This document shows, piece after piece, positions 34,394 to 42,037 of a stretch of DNA of 64,000 nucleotides. The DNA lies in NCBI RefSeq assembly GCF_014202335.1, contig NZ_JACHGP010000019.1:1-64000 (forward strand), in the 5' to 3' direction. Source of the stretch: Mycobacterium sp. AZCC_0083 (GTDB lineage: Bacteria > Actinomycetota > Actinomycetes > Mycobacteriales > Mycobacteriaceae). The notes below the pieces were generated by a model, which saw only the letters and a program-made list of their open reading frames with translations, was not told the origin of the DNA and searched no databases. Position 1 is the first letter of the stretch; each line of letters begins with the position of its first letter. A program made the position numbers and the translations under genes.

Positions 34394-36274
34394 CTACGGG
34401 GTCTTGACCCAGTTGCCTGCGTCACCGACGATGCCGACGGGTACCGCACCCGTCAGGCTGACGTTGCGCACGCTCGGTCCGGTCGCCACGATCGTGGTGT
34501 CTTGCAGGATCGGCAGCACCGTCGACATGTTCCACAGCCGCGGCTCGACGGCGGTGAGCACCTCGCCGATGTCCTCGCTGCCGTCGAGTGCGTTGTCGAT
34601 CTTCTGCTGGATGCTGCGGTCACAGATGCCGGTCAAGTTGCTTGGCGCCTGCACCAGCTGGCCGGACTCCGGCGCTGGGCTCGGGCTGGTGACGGTCGTG
34701 GGCGGCAGCGGAACGGCCGACGTGGCCCGCGGCGGCGACGTAGTGGACGACGTGGTGGGCGACGGCGTGGTGGTGCCGGTAGCCGTCGAAACGGCAGTGG
34801 CCTCCAGCGCCGGACAGCCGTAGCGGGACGCGAGCACGGTGGCGAGGTCTCCGCCCGCTTGATGCCAGCCGACGATCGCGTCGACCCGGTTGTTGTCCAG
34901 CGCGTCGCCGTAGAGCACCGGCGGGTCGAGCGCGAGGACCGAGGCGCTGATGCCGACGCTGCGCAGTTGATCGGCCGCGGTGTTGGCCACCGCGACGGAC
35001 GTCGGATCGTTGGTGGCGACGCCGAGGACCAACGTCAGGGGTTGGCCGTCCTTGGTGATGCGGCCGCGGTTGGTGTCCGGAACCGGAGTGCCCGGCGTCG
35101 TCGGCGGCGGCGTGTCCACGGGCTGCACCTGGTAGCCGGTCCCGGCGAGCATGGCAAGCGCCTGCTCCTTGGTGAGGGCGGGCGGCGCGGTGGGCACATA
35201 CCCGGGATCCGACGGCGAACGCACCTGCGCCTGCGCGAGGGTCACGGTGTTGTCGCTGCCCGCCCCGACCGACGCCAACAAGTCGACGTCGAGTAGTCCC
35301 AGAATCGCTTGGCGCACTTGGGTATCCGCGAGAGCGGGCTGCTGCGCACGCAATGTCAGCTGCATCACCCTCGGCGTCACGATGCGAGCCGTGCGCACGT
35401 CGGGGATGGCGCTCAACTGGGCGAAGGCGGCCTGACCGCCATGCACCTGTGCCACCTGGGTGTCGCCGTTGCGGATCGAATCGGCGAGTGCAGAGGGTGC
35501 TCCCCCGCGCCGGAACAGGATGAGATCGGGCTTGGCGGGCACCCCCCAGTAGCGGTCGTTGCGCGCCAGCAGGATCTCGTCGCGCTGCGGGTCGATGCTC
35601 TCCACCCGGAACTGCCCGCCGGTCACCGGCAGCGCCTTGACCAAGCCCGCGGCGAACCCGCCTGGCACGTCCTTGACGATGTGCGCAGGCAGGATGTCGT
35701 TGAACAGTTCCCGCCACGCCGGGTACGGCTGCGAGAACGTCACCACCGCCGTCTTGGCGCCCTCGATCGACTGCACCCCGGTGATCAGGTCGTAGCCCGC
35801 GGGGTCGACGACACCGGGCTGGCTGACCATCTGCCGCCACAGGTACCAGTAGTCGTCGGCGGCGATCGGCGCGTTGTCCGTCCACTGCGCCTCTGGCCGG
35901 ATCTTGTAGGTGACGGTGAACGGGTTTTGGTTCGTCACGTCGGCCGACACCAGCAAGGTGGGGTCGAGCTGCCACCGCGAGCCCGTCGGCGACACCGGAT
36001 CGGCGATCGGCCGGAACGAGCTGGGCAGCACCAGCGACGAGATCGCGGCGTTCACCGGCGACTGGTCGGACAGCAGGTGGGAGTTGAATCCTGGGCCGAT
36101 CGAATCGATCGCCACGATGATCTGCGTCGCCTTGGACGGCGGCGGTGGCGTGCTCTCCGAGGTCTCGGTGCTCTGCGGCGCAGGCGGCGGGCTGACGGTA
36201 CAGGCCGTGACCAGCATCAGTGTCGAAGTCAACGCACCCGCGACGGCTGACACGCGTCGCAAAGTCGTCGGCAC
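34394..36274 (-). CDS. lpqW: lipoprotein LpqW, solute-binding-protein-like
   Basis: A 626-residue lipoprotein of the SBP_bac_5 (peptide-binding) fold. The signal peptide ends in the lipobox LVTAC (Cys25), followed by a Pro/Ser/Thr linker (VSPPPAPQSTETSE). The binding-protein body includes FTVTYKIRPEAQWTDNAPIA, YWYLWRQM and YPAWRELFNDILPAH. A Thr/Pro/Ser insertion (TTTPSPTTSSTTSPPRA) at about 500-540 interrupts the C-terminal lobe. In mycobacteria LpqW acts at the branch point of PIM and LM/LAM synthesis rather than in peptide uptake, and functionally interacts with PimE, which is also in this window. GTG 36274 is the start; typA lies downstream in the genome but is read on the same strand before it. 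Confidence 0.92.
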   Translation of the reverse strand: MPTTLRRVSAVAGALTSTLMLVTACTVSPPPAPQSTETSESTPPPPSKATQIIVAIDSIGPGFNSHLLSDQSPVNAAISSLVLPSSFRPIADPVSPTGSRWQLDPTLLVSADVTNQNPFTVTYKIRPEAQWTDNAPIAADDYWYLWRQMVSQPGVVDPAGYDLITGVQSIEGAKTAVVTFSQPYPAWRELFNDILPAHIVKDVPGGFAAGLVKALPVTGGQFRVESIDPQRDEILLARNDRYWGVPAKPDLILFRRGGAPSALADSIRNGDTQVAQVHGGQAAFAQLSAIPDVRTARIVTPRVMQLTLRAQQPALADTQVRQAILGLLDVDLLASVGAGSDNTVTLAQAQVRSPSDPGYVPTAPPALTKEQALAMLAGTGYQVQPVDTPPPTTPGTPVPDTNRGRITKDGQPLTLVLGVATNDPTSVAVANTAADQLRSVGISASVLALDPPVLYGDALDNNRVDAIVGWHQAGGDLATVLASRYGCPALEATAVSTATGTTTPSPTTSSTTSPPRATSAVPLPPTTVTSPSPAPESGQLVQAPSNLTGICDRSIQQKIDNALDGSEDIGEVLTAVEPRLWNMSTVLPILQDTTIVATGPSVRNVSLTGAVPVGIVGDAGNWVKTP

Positions 36275-36326
36275 GCTGTTCAGGCTATCGGCCCGGGCTC
36301 AGGTGCCCGGTCGGCGGCTCCGCGCT

Positions 36327-38228
36327 TCAGTTGCGGGTCTTTTCACGAGCCTTGGTACGTGCCCGCGTGGTCGCGTTCAGCTCGGCTTTGCGAACCCGCA
36401 CGAACTCGGGCGTCACCTCGACGCACTCGTCGTTGGCGCAGAACTCCATGGCCTGTTCGAGGTCGAATTCCAGCGGCCGGTCCAACGTGACGAACACGTC
36501 GGCAGTCGCCGACCGCATGTTCGTCAGCTTCTTCTCGCGGGTCACGTTGACGTCGAGGTCCTCGGCGCGCGGATTGATGCCGACGACCTGGCCCTCATAG
36601 GTGTCCTGGCCCGGCTCGACGAAGAACTGGCCACGGTCCGACAGCTGGATCATCGCGAACGGCGTGACGGTGCCGGTCCGGTCGGAGACCAGCGACCCGG
36701 TGTGGCGGGCCCGGATCTCCCCCGCCCACGGTCGGTAGCCGTCGAACACCGCGTTGGCGATGCCGGTTCCGCGGGTCAGGGTCAGGAAGTCGGTGCGGAA
36801 GCCGATGAGCCCGCGGCTGGGGACGATGAAGTCCATCCGGACCCAGCCGGCCGCATGGTTGGCCATCTCCTCCATCCGGCCCTTGCGGCCTGCCATCAAC
36901 TGCGTGATCGCGCCGACGAACTCGTCGGGACAGTCGATGGTCATGGCTTCGAACGGCTCGTGCAGCTTGCCGTCGATCGTTCTGGTGACTACCTGCGGCT
37001 TGCCGACGGTCAGCTCGAAACCCTCACGGCGCATCTGCTCGACGAGGACGGCGAGCGCCAGCTCACCGCGGCCCTGCACCTCCCACGCGTCGGGACGGTC
37101 GATGTCGACGACCTTGATCGACACGTTGCCGACGAGCTCACTGTCCAGTCGGGACTTGACCATGCGGGCCGTCAGCTTGTGCCCGGACACCTTGCCCGCC
37201 AGCGGCGAGGTGTTGGTGCCGATCGTCACCGAGATGGCGGGCTCGTCGACGTGGATCCGCGGCAGCGCGTGGGCGTGATCGAGGTCGGCAAGGGTGTCGC
37301 CGATCATGATCTCGGGCATGCCTGCGACGGCGACGATGTCACCGGCAATCGCCTCATCGGTGGCGCGGCGGTCCACGCCCTCGGTGGTCAGCAGTTCGGT
37401 GATCTTGGCGTTGGTGATGACCGGATGGCCGTCGACCTCACGCATCCACGCCACGGTCTGGCCCTTGCGGAGCTTGCCCTTGTAGATGCGGACCAGCGCG
37501 AGCCTGCCAAGGAAGGCGGAGGCGTCGAGGTTGGTCACCAGGGCCTGCAGTGGGGCCTCTGGATCGCCGGCCGGCGCGGGAATGTGCTCCATGAGCACGT
37601 CGAACAGTGGGTCGAGGTTGTCGCCATCGGGGTTCTCACCGTTGGCCGGCTCGGTGATGCTGGCGATGCCTGCGCGGCCCGACGCGTACAGCGTCGGCAG
37701 TCCGAGTGCGTCTTCGGCGGCCTTCTGCGCCTCGTCGTCGAGGTCGGTGGCGACGTCGAGCAGCAGGTCGTGGCTCTCCGAGACGACCTCGGCGATCCGG
37801 GCGTCAGGACGGTCGGTCTTGTTGACCACCAGAAGCACCGGCAGGTGCGCGGCCAGTGCCTTGCGCAACACGAACCGGGTCTGCGGGAGCGGGCCCTCGG
37901 ACGCGTCGACCAGGAGCAGGACGCCGTCGACCATGGACAGCCCGCGCTCGACTTCACCGCCGAAGTCGGCGTGGCCGGGGGTGTCGATGACATTGATCAC
38001 CGTCATGGTGCCGTCGGCGTTGTGCCGGTGCACCGCGGTGTTCTTGGCCAGGATGGTGATGCCCTTTTCCTTCTCGAGGTCACCGGAGTCCATGAGCCGC
38101 TCGACCGCGTCGTCACCGCGATGGGTCAGCGCGCCAGACTGACGCAGCATCGCATCGACGAGCGTCGTCTTGCCATGATCGACGTGAGCGACGATGGCAA
38201 CGTTACGAAAGTCCGGGCGAGAATCCAC
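36327..38228 (-). CDS. typA: translational GTPase TypA/BipA
   Basis: A 633-residue ribosome-associated GTPase of the EF-G-like family. G motifs: G1 AHVDHGKTT, G2 region KGITILAKNTAV, G3 DTPGHADFGGEVERGL, G4 NKTD and G5-like ASGRAG. Domains II, III, V and the BipA-specific C-terminal domain follow (VQGRGELALAVLVEQMRREG, PSRGLIGFRTDFLTLTRGTG). BipA aids late assembly of the 50S subunit under stress. GTG 38228 is used because the conserved N-terminus DFRNVAIVAHVDHGK starts just after; the frame extends far upstream but without conserved sequence. GACAAT six bases before GTG fits a leaderless mRNA. Confidence 0.96.
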   Translation of the reverse strand: MDSRPDFRNVAIVAHVDHGKTTLVDAMLRQSGALTHRGDDAVERLMDSGDLEKEKGITILAKNTAVHRHNADGTMTVINVIDTPGHADFGGEVERGLSMVDGVLLLVDASEGPLPQTRFVLRKALAAHLPVLLVVNKTDRPDARIAEVVSESHDLLLDVATDLDDEAQKAAEDALGLPTLYASGRAGIASITEPANGENPDGDNLDPLFDVLMEHIPAPAGDPEAPLQALVTNLDASAFLGRLALVRIYKGKLRKGQTVAWMREVDGHPVITNAKITELLTTEGVDRRATDEAIAGDIVAVAGMPEIMIGDTLADLDHAHALPRIHVDEPAISVTIGTNTSPLAGKVSGHKLTARMVKSRLDSELVGNVSIKVVDIDRPDAWEVQGRGELALAVLVEQMRREGFELTVGKPQVVTRTIDGKLHEPFEAMTIDCPDEFVGAITQLMAGRKGRMEEMANHAAGWVRMDFIVPSRGLIGFRTDFLTLTRGTGIANAVFDGYRPWAGEIRARHTGSLVSDRTGTVTPFAMIQLSDRGQFFVEPGQDTYEGQVVGINPRAEDLDVNVTREKKLTNMRSATADVFVTLDRPLEFDLEQAMEFCANDECVEVTPEFVRVRKAELNATTRARTKAREKTRN

Positions 38229-38234
38229 GCCTAG

Positions 38235-38240
38235 ATTGTC
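38235..38240 (-). promoter_or_regulatory. -10-like hexamer for typA
   Basis: GACAAT on the minus strand is followed by six bases (CTAGGC) and the typA GTG at 38228. Confidence 0.35.
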
Positions 38241-38291
38241 GCAGCGCAGGTATCCATTCGCGAAAACGACGGAATGGGGGCAAGAAACTAA

Positions 38292-38459
38292 GTGAAGTCC
38301 AGCAAGTTCGCCGGGTTCAAACCGAAGAAGAAGTGTTGCCGCAGCAAGCCGCGGTGCAAACGCTGCCCGGTGGTGCTGCACAAGGTGCGCAAAGCGGAGC
38401 TGGCCGGGGTGCGCGGCAAGGAGCTCGAGAAGGTGTTCAAGCGCACACAAAAGTCCTGA
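38292..38459 (+). CDS. small basic Cys-rich protein
   Basis: A 55-residue GTG-initiated protein reading MKSSKFAGFKPKKKCCRSKP and continuing RCKRCPVVLHKVRKAEL. Cys15, Cys16, Cys22 and Cys25 form a compact CC-x5-C-x2-C cluster suited to zinc binding; the protein is about one third Lys/Arg, suggesting nucleic-acid or ribosome binding. It is divergent from typA with a 63-bp gap and followed by another small Cys-pair protein. I recall similar small proteins next to typA in other mycobacteria, which raises confidence that it is real. Function unknown. Confidence 0.65.
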   Translation: MKSSKFAGFKPKKKCCRSKPRCKRCPVVLHKVRKAELAGVRGKELEKVFKRTQKS

Positions 38460-38519
38460 CGACCTCGGCGAACATCGGCGTACCGTAAAAACGTTCGTCG
38501 AAGTTTGGAGGTATCCATC

Positions 38520-38786
38520 GTGACGTTTTACGAAGTGGGAACCATCGCGCTCGTTGCGGTGCTGGCGACTGCGGCAACGGTAGCGATCTACGTCGGTCTG
38601 CTGAATTGGATCGGCGCGTTCTACGTGGTGCGGTGTGCGGCATGTCACCACCTGACGTTCTCGTCGGCCAATCAGGCGCCGGGATCGTGCGCGCATTGCC
38701 GCCATCCGGCCCTCCTGCACCCGATGTACACGGCCCGCCACCGCGGCGACCCGGTGCGCGTGGTCGGCGACCGGCTCCACTACTGA
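38520..38786 (+). CDS. membrane-anchored zinc-ribbon-like small protein
   Basis: An 88-residue protein: one transmembrane helix at residues about 6-32 (VGTIALVAVLATAATVAIYV), then a zinc-ribbon-like cytoplasmic module with Cys39-x2-Cys42 and Cys57-x2-Cys60 (RCAACHHLTF and GSCAHCRHP), and a short basic C-terminal tail. GGAGG (38506-38510) nine bases before GTG 38520 defines the start. Probably co-transcribed with the small basic Cys-rich protein 60 bases upstream. Role unknown. Confidence 0.75.
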   Translation: MTFYEVGTIALVAVLATAATVAIYVGLLNWIGAFYVVRCAACHHLTFSSANQAPGSCAHCRHPALLHPMYTARHRGDPVRVVGDRLHY

Positions 38787-38827
38787 CCCGCCGCGCTACG
38801 GCGTCGACAGCAGCGCCACCTTTTAGG

Positions 38828-38895
38828 TCTCAAGTGTGACTGCACTTTCTCAAGTTTGGCTGCACCAGCGCTGCACTAGTGCAACGAACTTGAGA
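38828..38895. repeat. TCTCAAGT...TGCAC repeats at island left edge
   Basis: Two direct 18-bp near-copies (38828-38845 and 38848-38865, differing at two positions) and one inverted related copy (38879-38895, reverse complement TCTCAAGTTCGTTGCAC). The palindrome TGCACTAGTGCA (38872-38883) lies between. This resembles terminal-repeat debris of a mobile element or a multi-site operator, at the junction between conserved backbone and accessory genes. Confidence 0.6.
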
Positions 38896-38959
38896 CACGC
38901 TGGATGGCTAGGCGTCTGCCCCGAAGGCGGAGATCGACTCTTGGTCATGGGTCTGGAAA

Positions 38960-39436
38960 TCACAGACCCAGCTCACTCAGGCCGGGATGATCGGCCGGCC
39001 GAACGCCGCTGCTGTCCCAGTGGAACTTCCGTTCGGATTCTTCGATCGACAGGTCGTTGATGCTGGCGTGCCGCCAGCGCATCAGACCGCTGTCTTCGAA
39101 GTGCCAGTTCTCATTGCCGTAGGCACGGAACCATCGATCGTCGGCGTCGTGATACTCGTAGCAGAAACGCACAGCGATCCGGTACCCGTCGTGTGCCCAC
39201 AGTTCCTTGATCAGTCGGTAGTCGAGTTCGCGCTCCCACTTGCCGGTGAGAAACTCGATGATCCCGACGCGGCCTTGGATGAAGGTGGACCTATTGCGCC
39301 ACCAGCTGTCATCGGTGTAGCCCTGTGCGACCGTTGCTGGGTTGCGCGAGTTCCAGCTGTCTTCGGCCATGCGCACTTTCTGTACCGCGGTGTCGATAGT
39401 GAAGGGGGGGACCGGCGGTCGGACGGTCATGGGCAT
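38960..39436 (-). CDS. NTF2-like protein, DUF1348 type
   Basis: A 158-residue DUF1348/NTF2-superfamily protein: AVQKVRMAEDSWNSRNPATV, GYTDDSWWRNRSTFIQGRV, FLTGKWERELDYRLIKELWA, AVRFCYEYHDADDRWFRAYG and NDLSIEESERKFHW are the family landmarks. The fold is a ligand pocket; no enzymatic activity is established for the family. GAGGAGA five to six bases before ATG 39436 sets the start. It is the last gene of the leftward array of the island, 60 bases after the isochorismatase gene, and probably co-transcribed with it. Confidence 0.88.
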   Translation of the reverse strand: MPMTVRPPVPPFTIDTAVQKVRMAEDSWNSRNPATVAQGYTDDSWWRNRSTFIQGRVGIIEFLTGKWERELDYRLIKELWAHDGYRIAVRFCYEYHDADDRWFRAYGNENWHFEDSGLMRWRHASINDLSIEESERKFHWDSSGVRPADHPGLSELGL

Positions 39437-39496
39437 CGGTTCTCCTCGGGGGTTACGGGCCAACGACGACAGCGTCGAAGGGTTGTGCGCATACAC

Positions 39497-40186
39497 TTAT
39501 TTCTGCTGTTGCATCGATGTCAGCGGCTTCCGGTCAGGTGTCGACATGGCGTTCACGATCTCCTCCGTAGACACGACGGCATGGGCCAGGAATGCGTAGT
39601 TGATCAATGCTGCCTCGTAGCCGTCCCCCCGGGTGGGGTGTCGGGGGCCGGCGGTGGCGTCGCGTACGACGGCGACTTCGAAACCGTTCTCGAGTAGGTC
39701 CCGTAGGTGCGATTCGACGCACATGTTCGCCAGCATGCCGCCCAGGATGACCTTGGAGACGCCGCGTTTTCGGAGTTGCAGAACCAGATCGTTGCTCTGC
39801 GGGCTCCAGACCTTGTGCGGGCTGGCAACGACTGTTTTCCCGTCCTGAATGTAGGGCTTGAATTCGTCGAGCCAGTCGGCGCCGGATCCGATGAATCCGT
39901 CCAGCGTGAGGGCGCCGCTGCGGGCGAAGGTGTGGGTACGGAACTCGTCTGATTCGAGAGGTCCATTGAACAGCCAGGTGCTGTCGGTGGGGTAGAAGTA
40001 ATGCGGTGAGATGAACACGCCATAGTCGGACGCTCGGGCTGCAGCCAAGATGTCGAGCAGGTGCTGGACGGTGTTGTTCTCCGTCACGCTGGCCCCGACG
40101 CTGTCCCAGTTCTTCCCGGTGGGACTGAGCACGTCGATTTGGGGATCGACAATGACCACCGCGGTGTCGCTGTTGCCGAACTTCAT
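39497..40186 (-). CDS. isochorismatase-family cysteine hydrolase
   Basis: A 229-residue isochorismatase-like hydrolase (nicotinamidase/N-carbamoylsarcosine amidase fold). The triad is visible: Asp14 in VVIVDPQIDVL, a lysine in the GKTVVASPHK region, and the nucleophile Cys156 in LGGMLANMCVESHLRDLL. The preceding MLAN forms the cis-peptide turn. Such enzymes hydrolyse amides, ureas or vinyl ethers; the substrate is not clear. GGAGGAG upstream of ATG 40186. Position between a chloroperoxidase-like hydrolase and an NTF2-like protein fits a small-molecule breakdown pathway. Confidence 0.9.
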   Translation of the reverse strand: MKFGNSDTAVVIVDPQIDVLSPTGKNWDSVGASVTENNTVQHLLDILAAARASDYGVFISPHYFYPTDSTWLFNGPLESDEFRTHTFARSGALTLDGFIGSGADWLDEFKPYIQDGKTVVASPHKVWSPQSNDLVLQLRKRGVSKVILGGMLANMCVESHLRDLLENGFEVAVVRDATAGPRHPTRGDGYEAALINYAFLAHAVVSTEEIVNAMSTPDRKPLTSMQQQK

Positions 40187-40241
40187 GTGTGGACTCCTCC
40201 TCTGGCGAAAGTGCGATGAAACACGAAAAGTGCTTGGTGGG

Positions 40242-41066
40242 TCACGCCGTGACGAACGCTAGGAGGTCGGCGTTGATGGTGTCGGCATGGGTGGTGGGCA
40301 TGCCATGGGGGAAGTTCTTATAGCTAATGAACGTCGAATTCTGCAGCAACTCAGCCGATTTCGGCCCGGCGGCGACGTATGGCACGATCTGGTCGTCTTC
40401 GCTGTGCATCACCAGGACCGGGATGGTGATCTTCTTCAGATCATCGGTGAAATCGGTCTGGGAGAACGCGACGATCCCGTCGTAGTGCGCCTTGGCGCCC
40501 CCGATCATGCCTTGGCGCCACCAGTTTTCGATGATGGCCTCCGAGGACTCCACTCCCGGTCGGTTGAAGCCGTAGAAGGGCCCCGTCGGCAGCTCACGGT
40601 AGAACACCGCCCGATTTGTGGCGAGTTGTGCCTGCAGGTCGTCGAACACCGCTTTGTGCAAACCCTCGGGATTGGTGTCGGTCTGCACCATCAGCGGCGG
40701 GACCGCCGAGATCAGGGCGGCCTTGGAAGCGCGGCTCTCGCCATGCCGGGCCAGATAGTGGACCACTTCGCCGCCGCCGGTGGAGTGCCCGACGTGGATG
40801 GCGTCGTGCAGATCGAGATGCTCGACCACCGCCGCCAAGTCGTCGGCGTAGTGATCCATGTCGTGGCCGTCGCCGGTCTGAGTGGACCGACCGTGCCCCC
40901 GCCGGTCCGCGGCGATCACGCGGTAGCCCTGAGCTAGGAAGAACAGCATCTGATTGTCCCAGTCATCTGACGACAGCGGCCAGCCATGACTGAACACGAT
41001 CGGCTGACCCGAACCCCAGTCCTTGTAGAAGATCTCGGTGCCATCTGAGGTGATGATGGTTGCCAT
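40242..41066 (-). CDS. alpha/beta hydrolase, non-heme chloroperoxidase-like
   Basis: A 274-residue alpha/beta hydrolase of the cofactor-free haloperoxidase/esterase group. Oxyanion motif FSHGWPLSSDDW, the RRGHGRS strand typical of these enzymes, nucleophile Ser95 in VGHSTGGGE, acid in VMHSEDDQIVP and histidine in YKNFPHGMPTTH. Peracid formation with halide oxidation is a side activity; the natural role is ester or lactone hydrolysis. ATG 41066 begins the conserved MATIITSDGTEIFYKDWG. It lies 40 bases after the SDR gene. A paralogue lies on the other arm of the island (47675-48517). Confidence 0.9.
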   Translation of the reverse strand: MATIITSDGTEIFYKDWGSGQPIVFSHGWPLSSDDWDNQMLFFLAQGYRVIAADRRGHGRSTQTGDGHDMDHYADDLAAVVEHLDLHDAIHVGHSTGGGEVVHYLARHGESRASKAALISAVPPLMVQTDTNPEGLHKAVFDDLQAQLATNRAVFYRELPTGPFYGFNRPGVESSEAIIENWWRQGMIGGAKAHYDGIVAFSQTDFTDDLKKITIPVLVMHSEDDQIVPYVAAGPKSAELLQNSTFISYKNFPHGMPTTHADTINADLLAFVTA

Positions 41067-41106
41067 GTCATGCCTTTCGCATCGTGTTGCCCGAGGCGGG
41101 CGGAGT

Positions 41107-41853
41107 TTAGATCTGGACTTCTCCACCGTCGACGAATAGTTCGGCGCCGGTCATGTAGCTGCTTTGGGTGGAGGCCAGGAACACCACGGCGGAGGCGATT
41201 TCGTCGGGTCGGCCGAGTCGGCCCATCGGGACAGTTGACGCGATGTTGTCGAGCAGTGTCTGCTCCTGGCCGGGGGGTGCGAGGCCGGCTAGTCCAGGGG
41301 TCTTCACCGGTCCGGGAACGAGGGTGTTGACCCGGATGTCGTTGCCGACGAGTTCGGCTGCCCAGGTTCGGCCAAAGGAGCGGATGGCGGCTTTGGATGC
41401 GGCGTAGACGCTGAAGGTGGGTGTGCCGTTGGAGGCGGATGTGGATCCGGACAGGATGATCGAGGCACCCGGGTTGAGGATGGGCAGCATCTTTTGGACG
41501 GTGAACAGTGTTCCGCCGACGTTGCGGGTGAAGGTGTCGAGGAAGTGTTGCGGGGTGACGTCGGGCAGGGCCGCGAACTCGCCGCCGCCCGCGTTGGCGA
41601 ATACGACGTCCAGACCGTGACCGTGGGCTGTGATGGCCGCGACGAGTGCGTCCAGATCGTCTGGATCGGTGATGTCACTACGAATACCGGTGGCGCTGGG
41701 GCCGATGGAGGCGACCGCGGCGTCGACGCTGGGTTGGCTGCGGCCGGTGAGGAAGACGTGGGCGCCTTCTGCGGCGATGCGCTGTGCGGCCGCCAAACCG
41801 ATACCCGTTGTGCCGCCGGTTACTAGCGCAGTCTTGCCCTGCAGCAAGGTCAT
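41107..41853 (-). CDS. short-chain dehydrogenase/reductase (SDR)
   Basis: A 248-residue classical SDR. LVTGGTTGIGLAAAQRIA binds the nucleotide; ANAGGG stands in for NNAG; SGSTSASNGTPTFSVYAASKAA holds the catalytic Ser, Tyr and Lys; PGPVKTPG and the C-terminal MTGAELFVDGG are canonical. TGRSQ after beta-2 suggests NADP(H). Oxidation of an alcohol or reduction of a carbonyl is expected. AAGGAA eight bases before ATG 41853. It is part of the leftward island array; a 184-bp gap separates it from the flavoprotein gene, so it could have its own promoter. Confidence 0.9.
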   Translation of the reverse strand: MTLLQGKTALVTGGTTGIGLAAAQRIAAEGAHVFLTGRSQPSVDAAVASIGPSATGIRSDITDPDDLDALVAAITAHGHGLDVVFANAGGGEFAALPDVTPQHFLDTFTRNVGGTLFTVQKMLPILNPGASIILSGSTSASNGTPTFSVYAASKAAIRSFGRTWAAELVGNDIRVNTLVPGPVKTPGLAGLAPPGQEQTLLDNIASTVPMGRLGRPDEIASAVVFLASTQSSYMTGAELFVDGGEVQI

Positions 41854-42037
41854 GATCTGTTCCTTCGATCGGTGGGTGTCAAGCGCCGGATGGGGGTCAT
41901 TGGTGCCGTCGACGCCAGTCTTTTCAGTGAGCGCATCCCATGGCGGCGCGGCCGTCCGATCATCAGCGATCGCCGTGTCCGGTTGCCTCGCGGCGCTTCT
42001 CGCGCGATCGAGAGGGGTTGGGTCGAAACGAGCCCGG

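Noticed and set aside
38229..38780. N-terminal extension of typA
   Set aside because: The frame stays open but the extension is antisense to two plausible small genes and carries no EF-G-like sequence; the canonical N-terminus starts at 38228.
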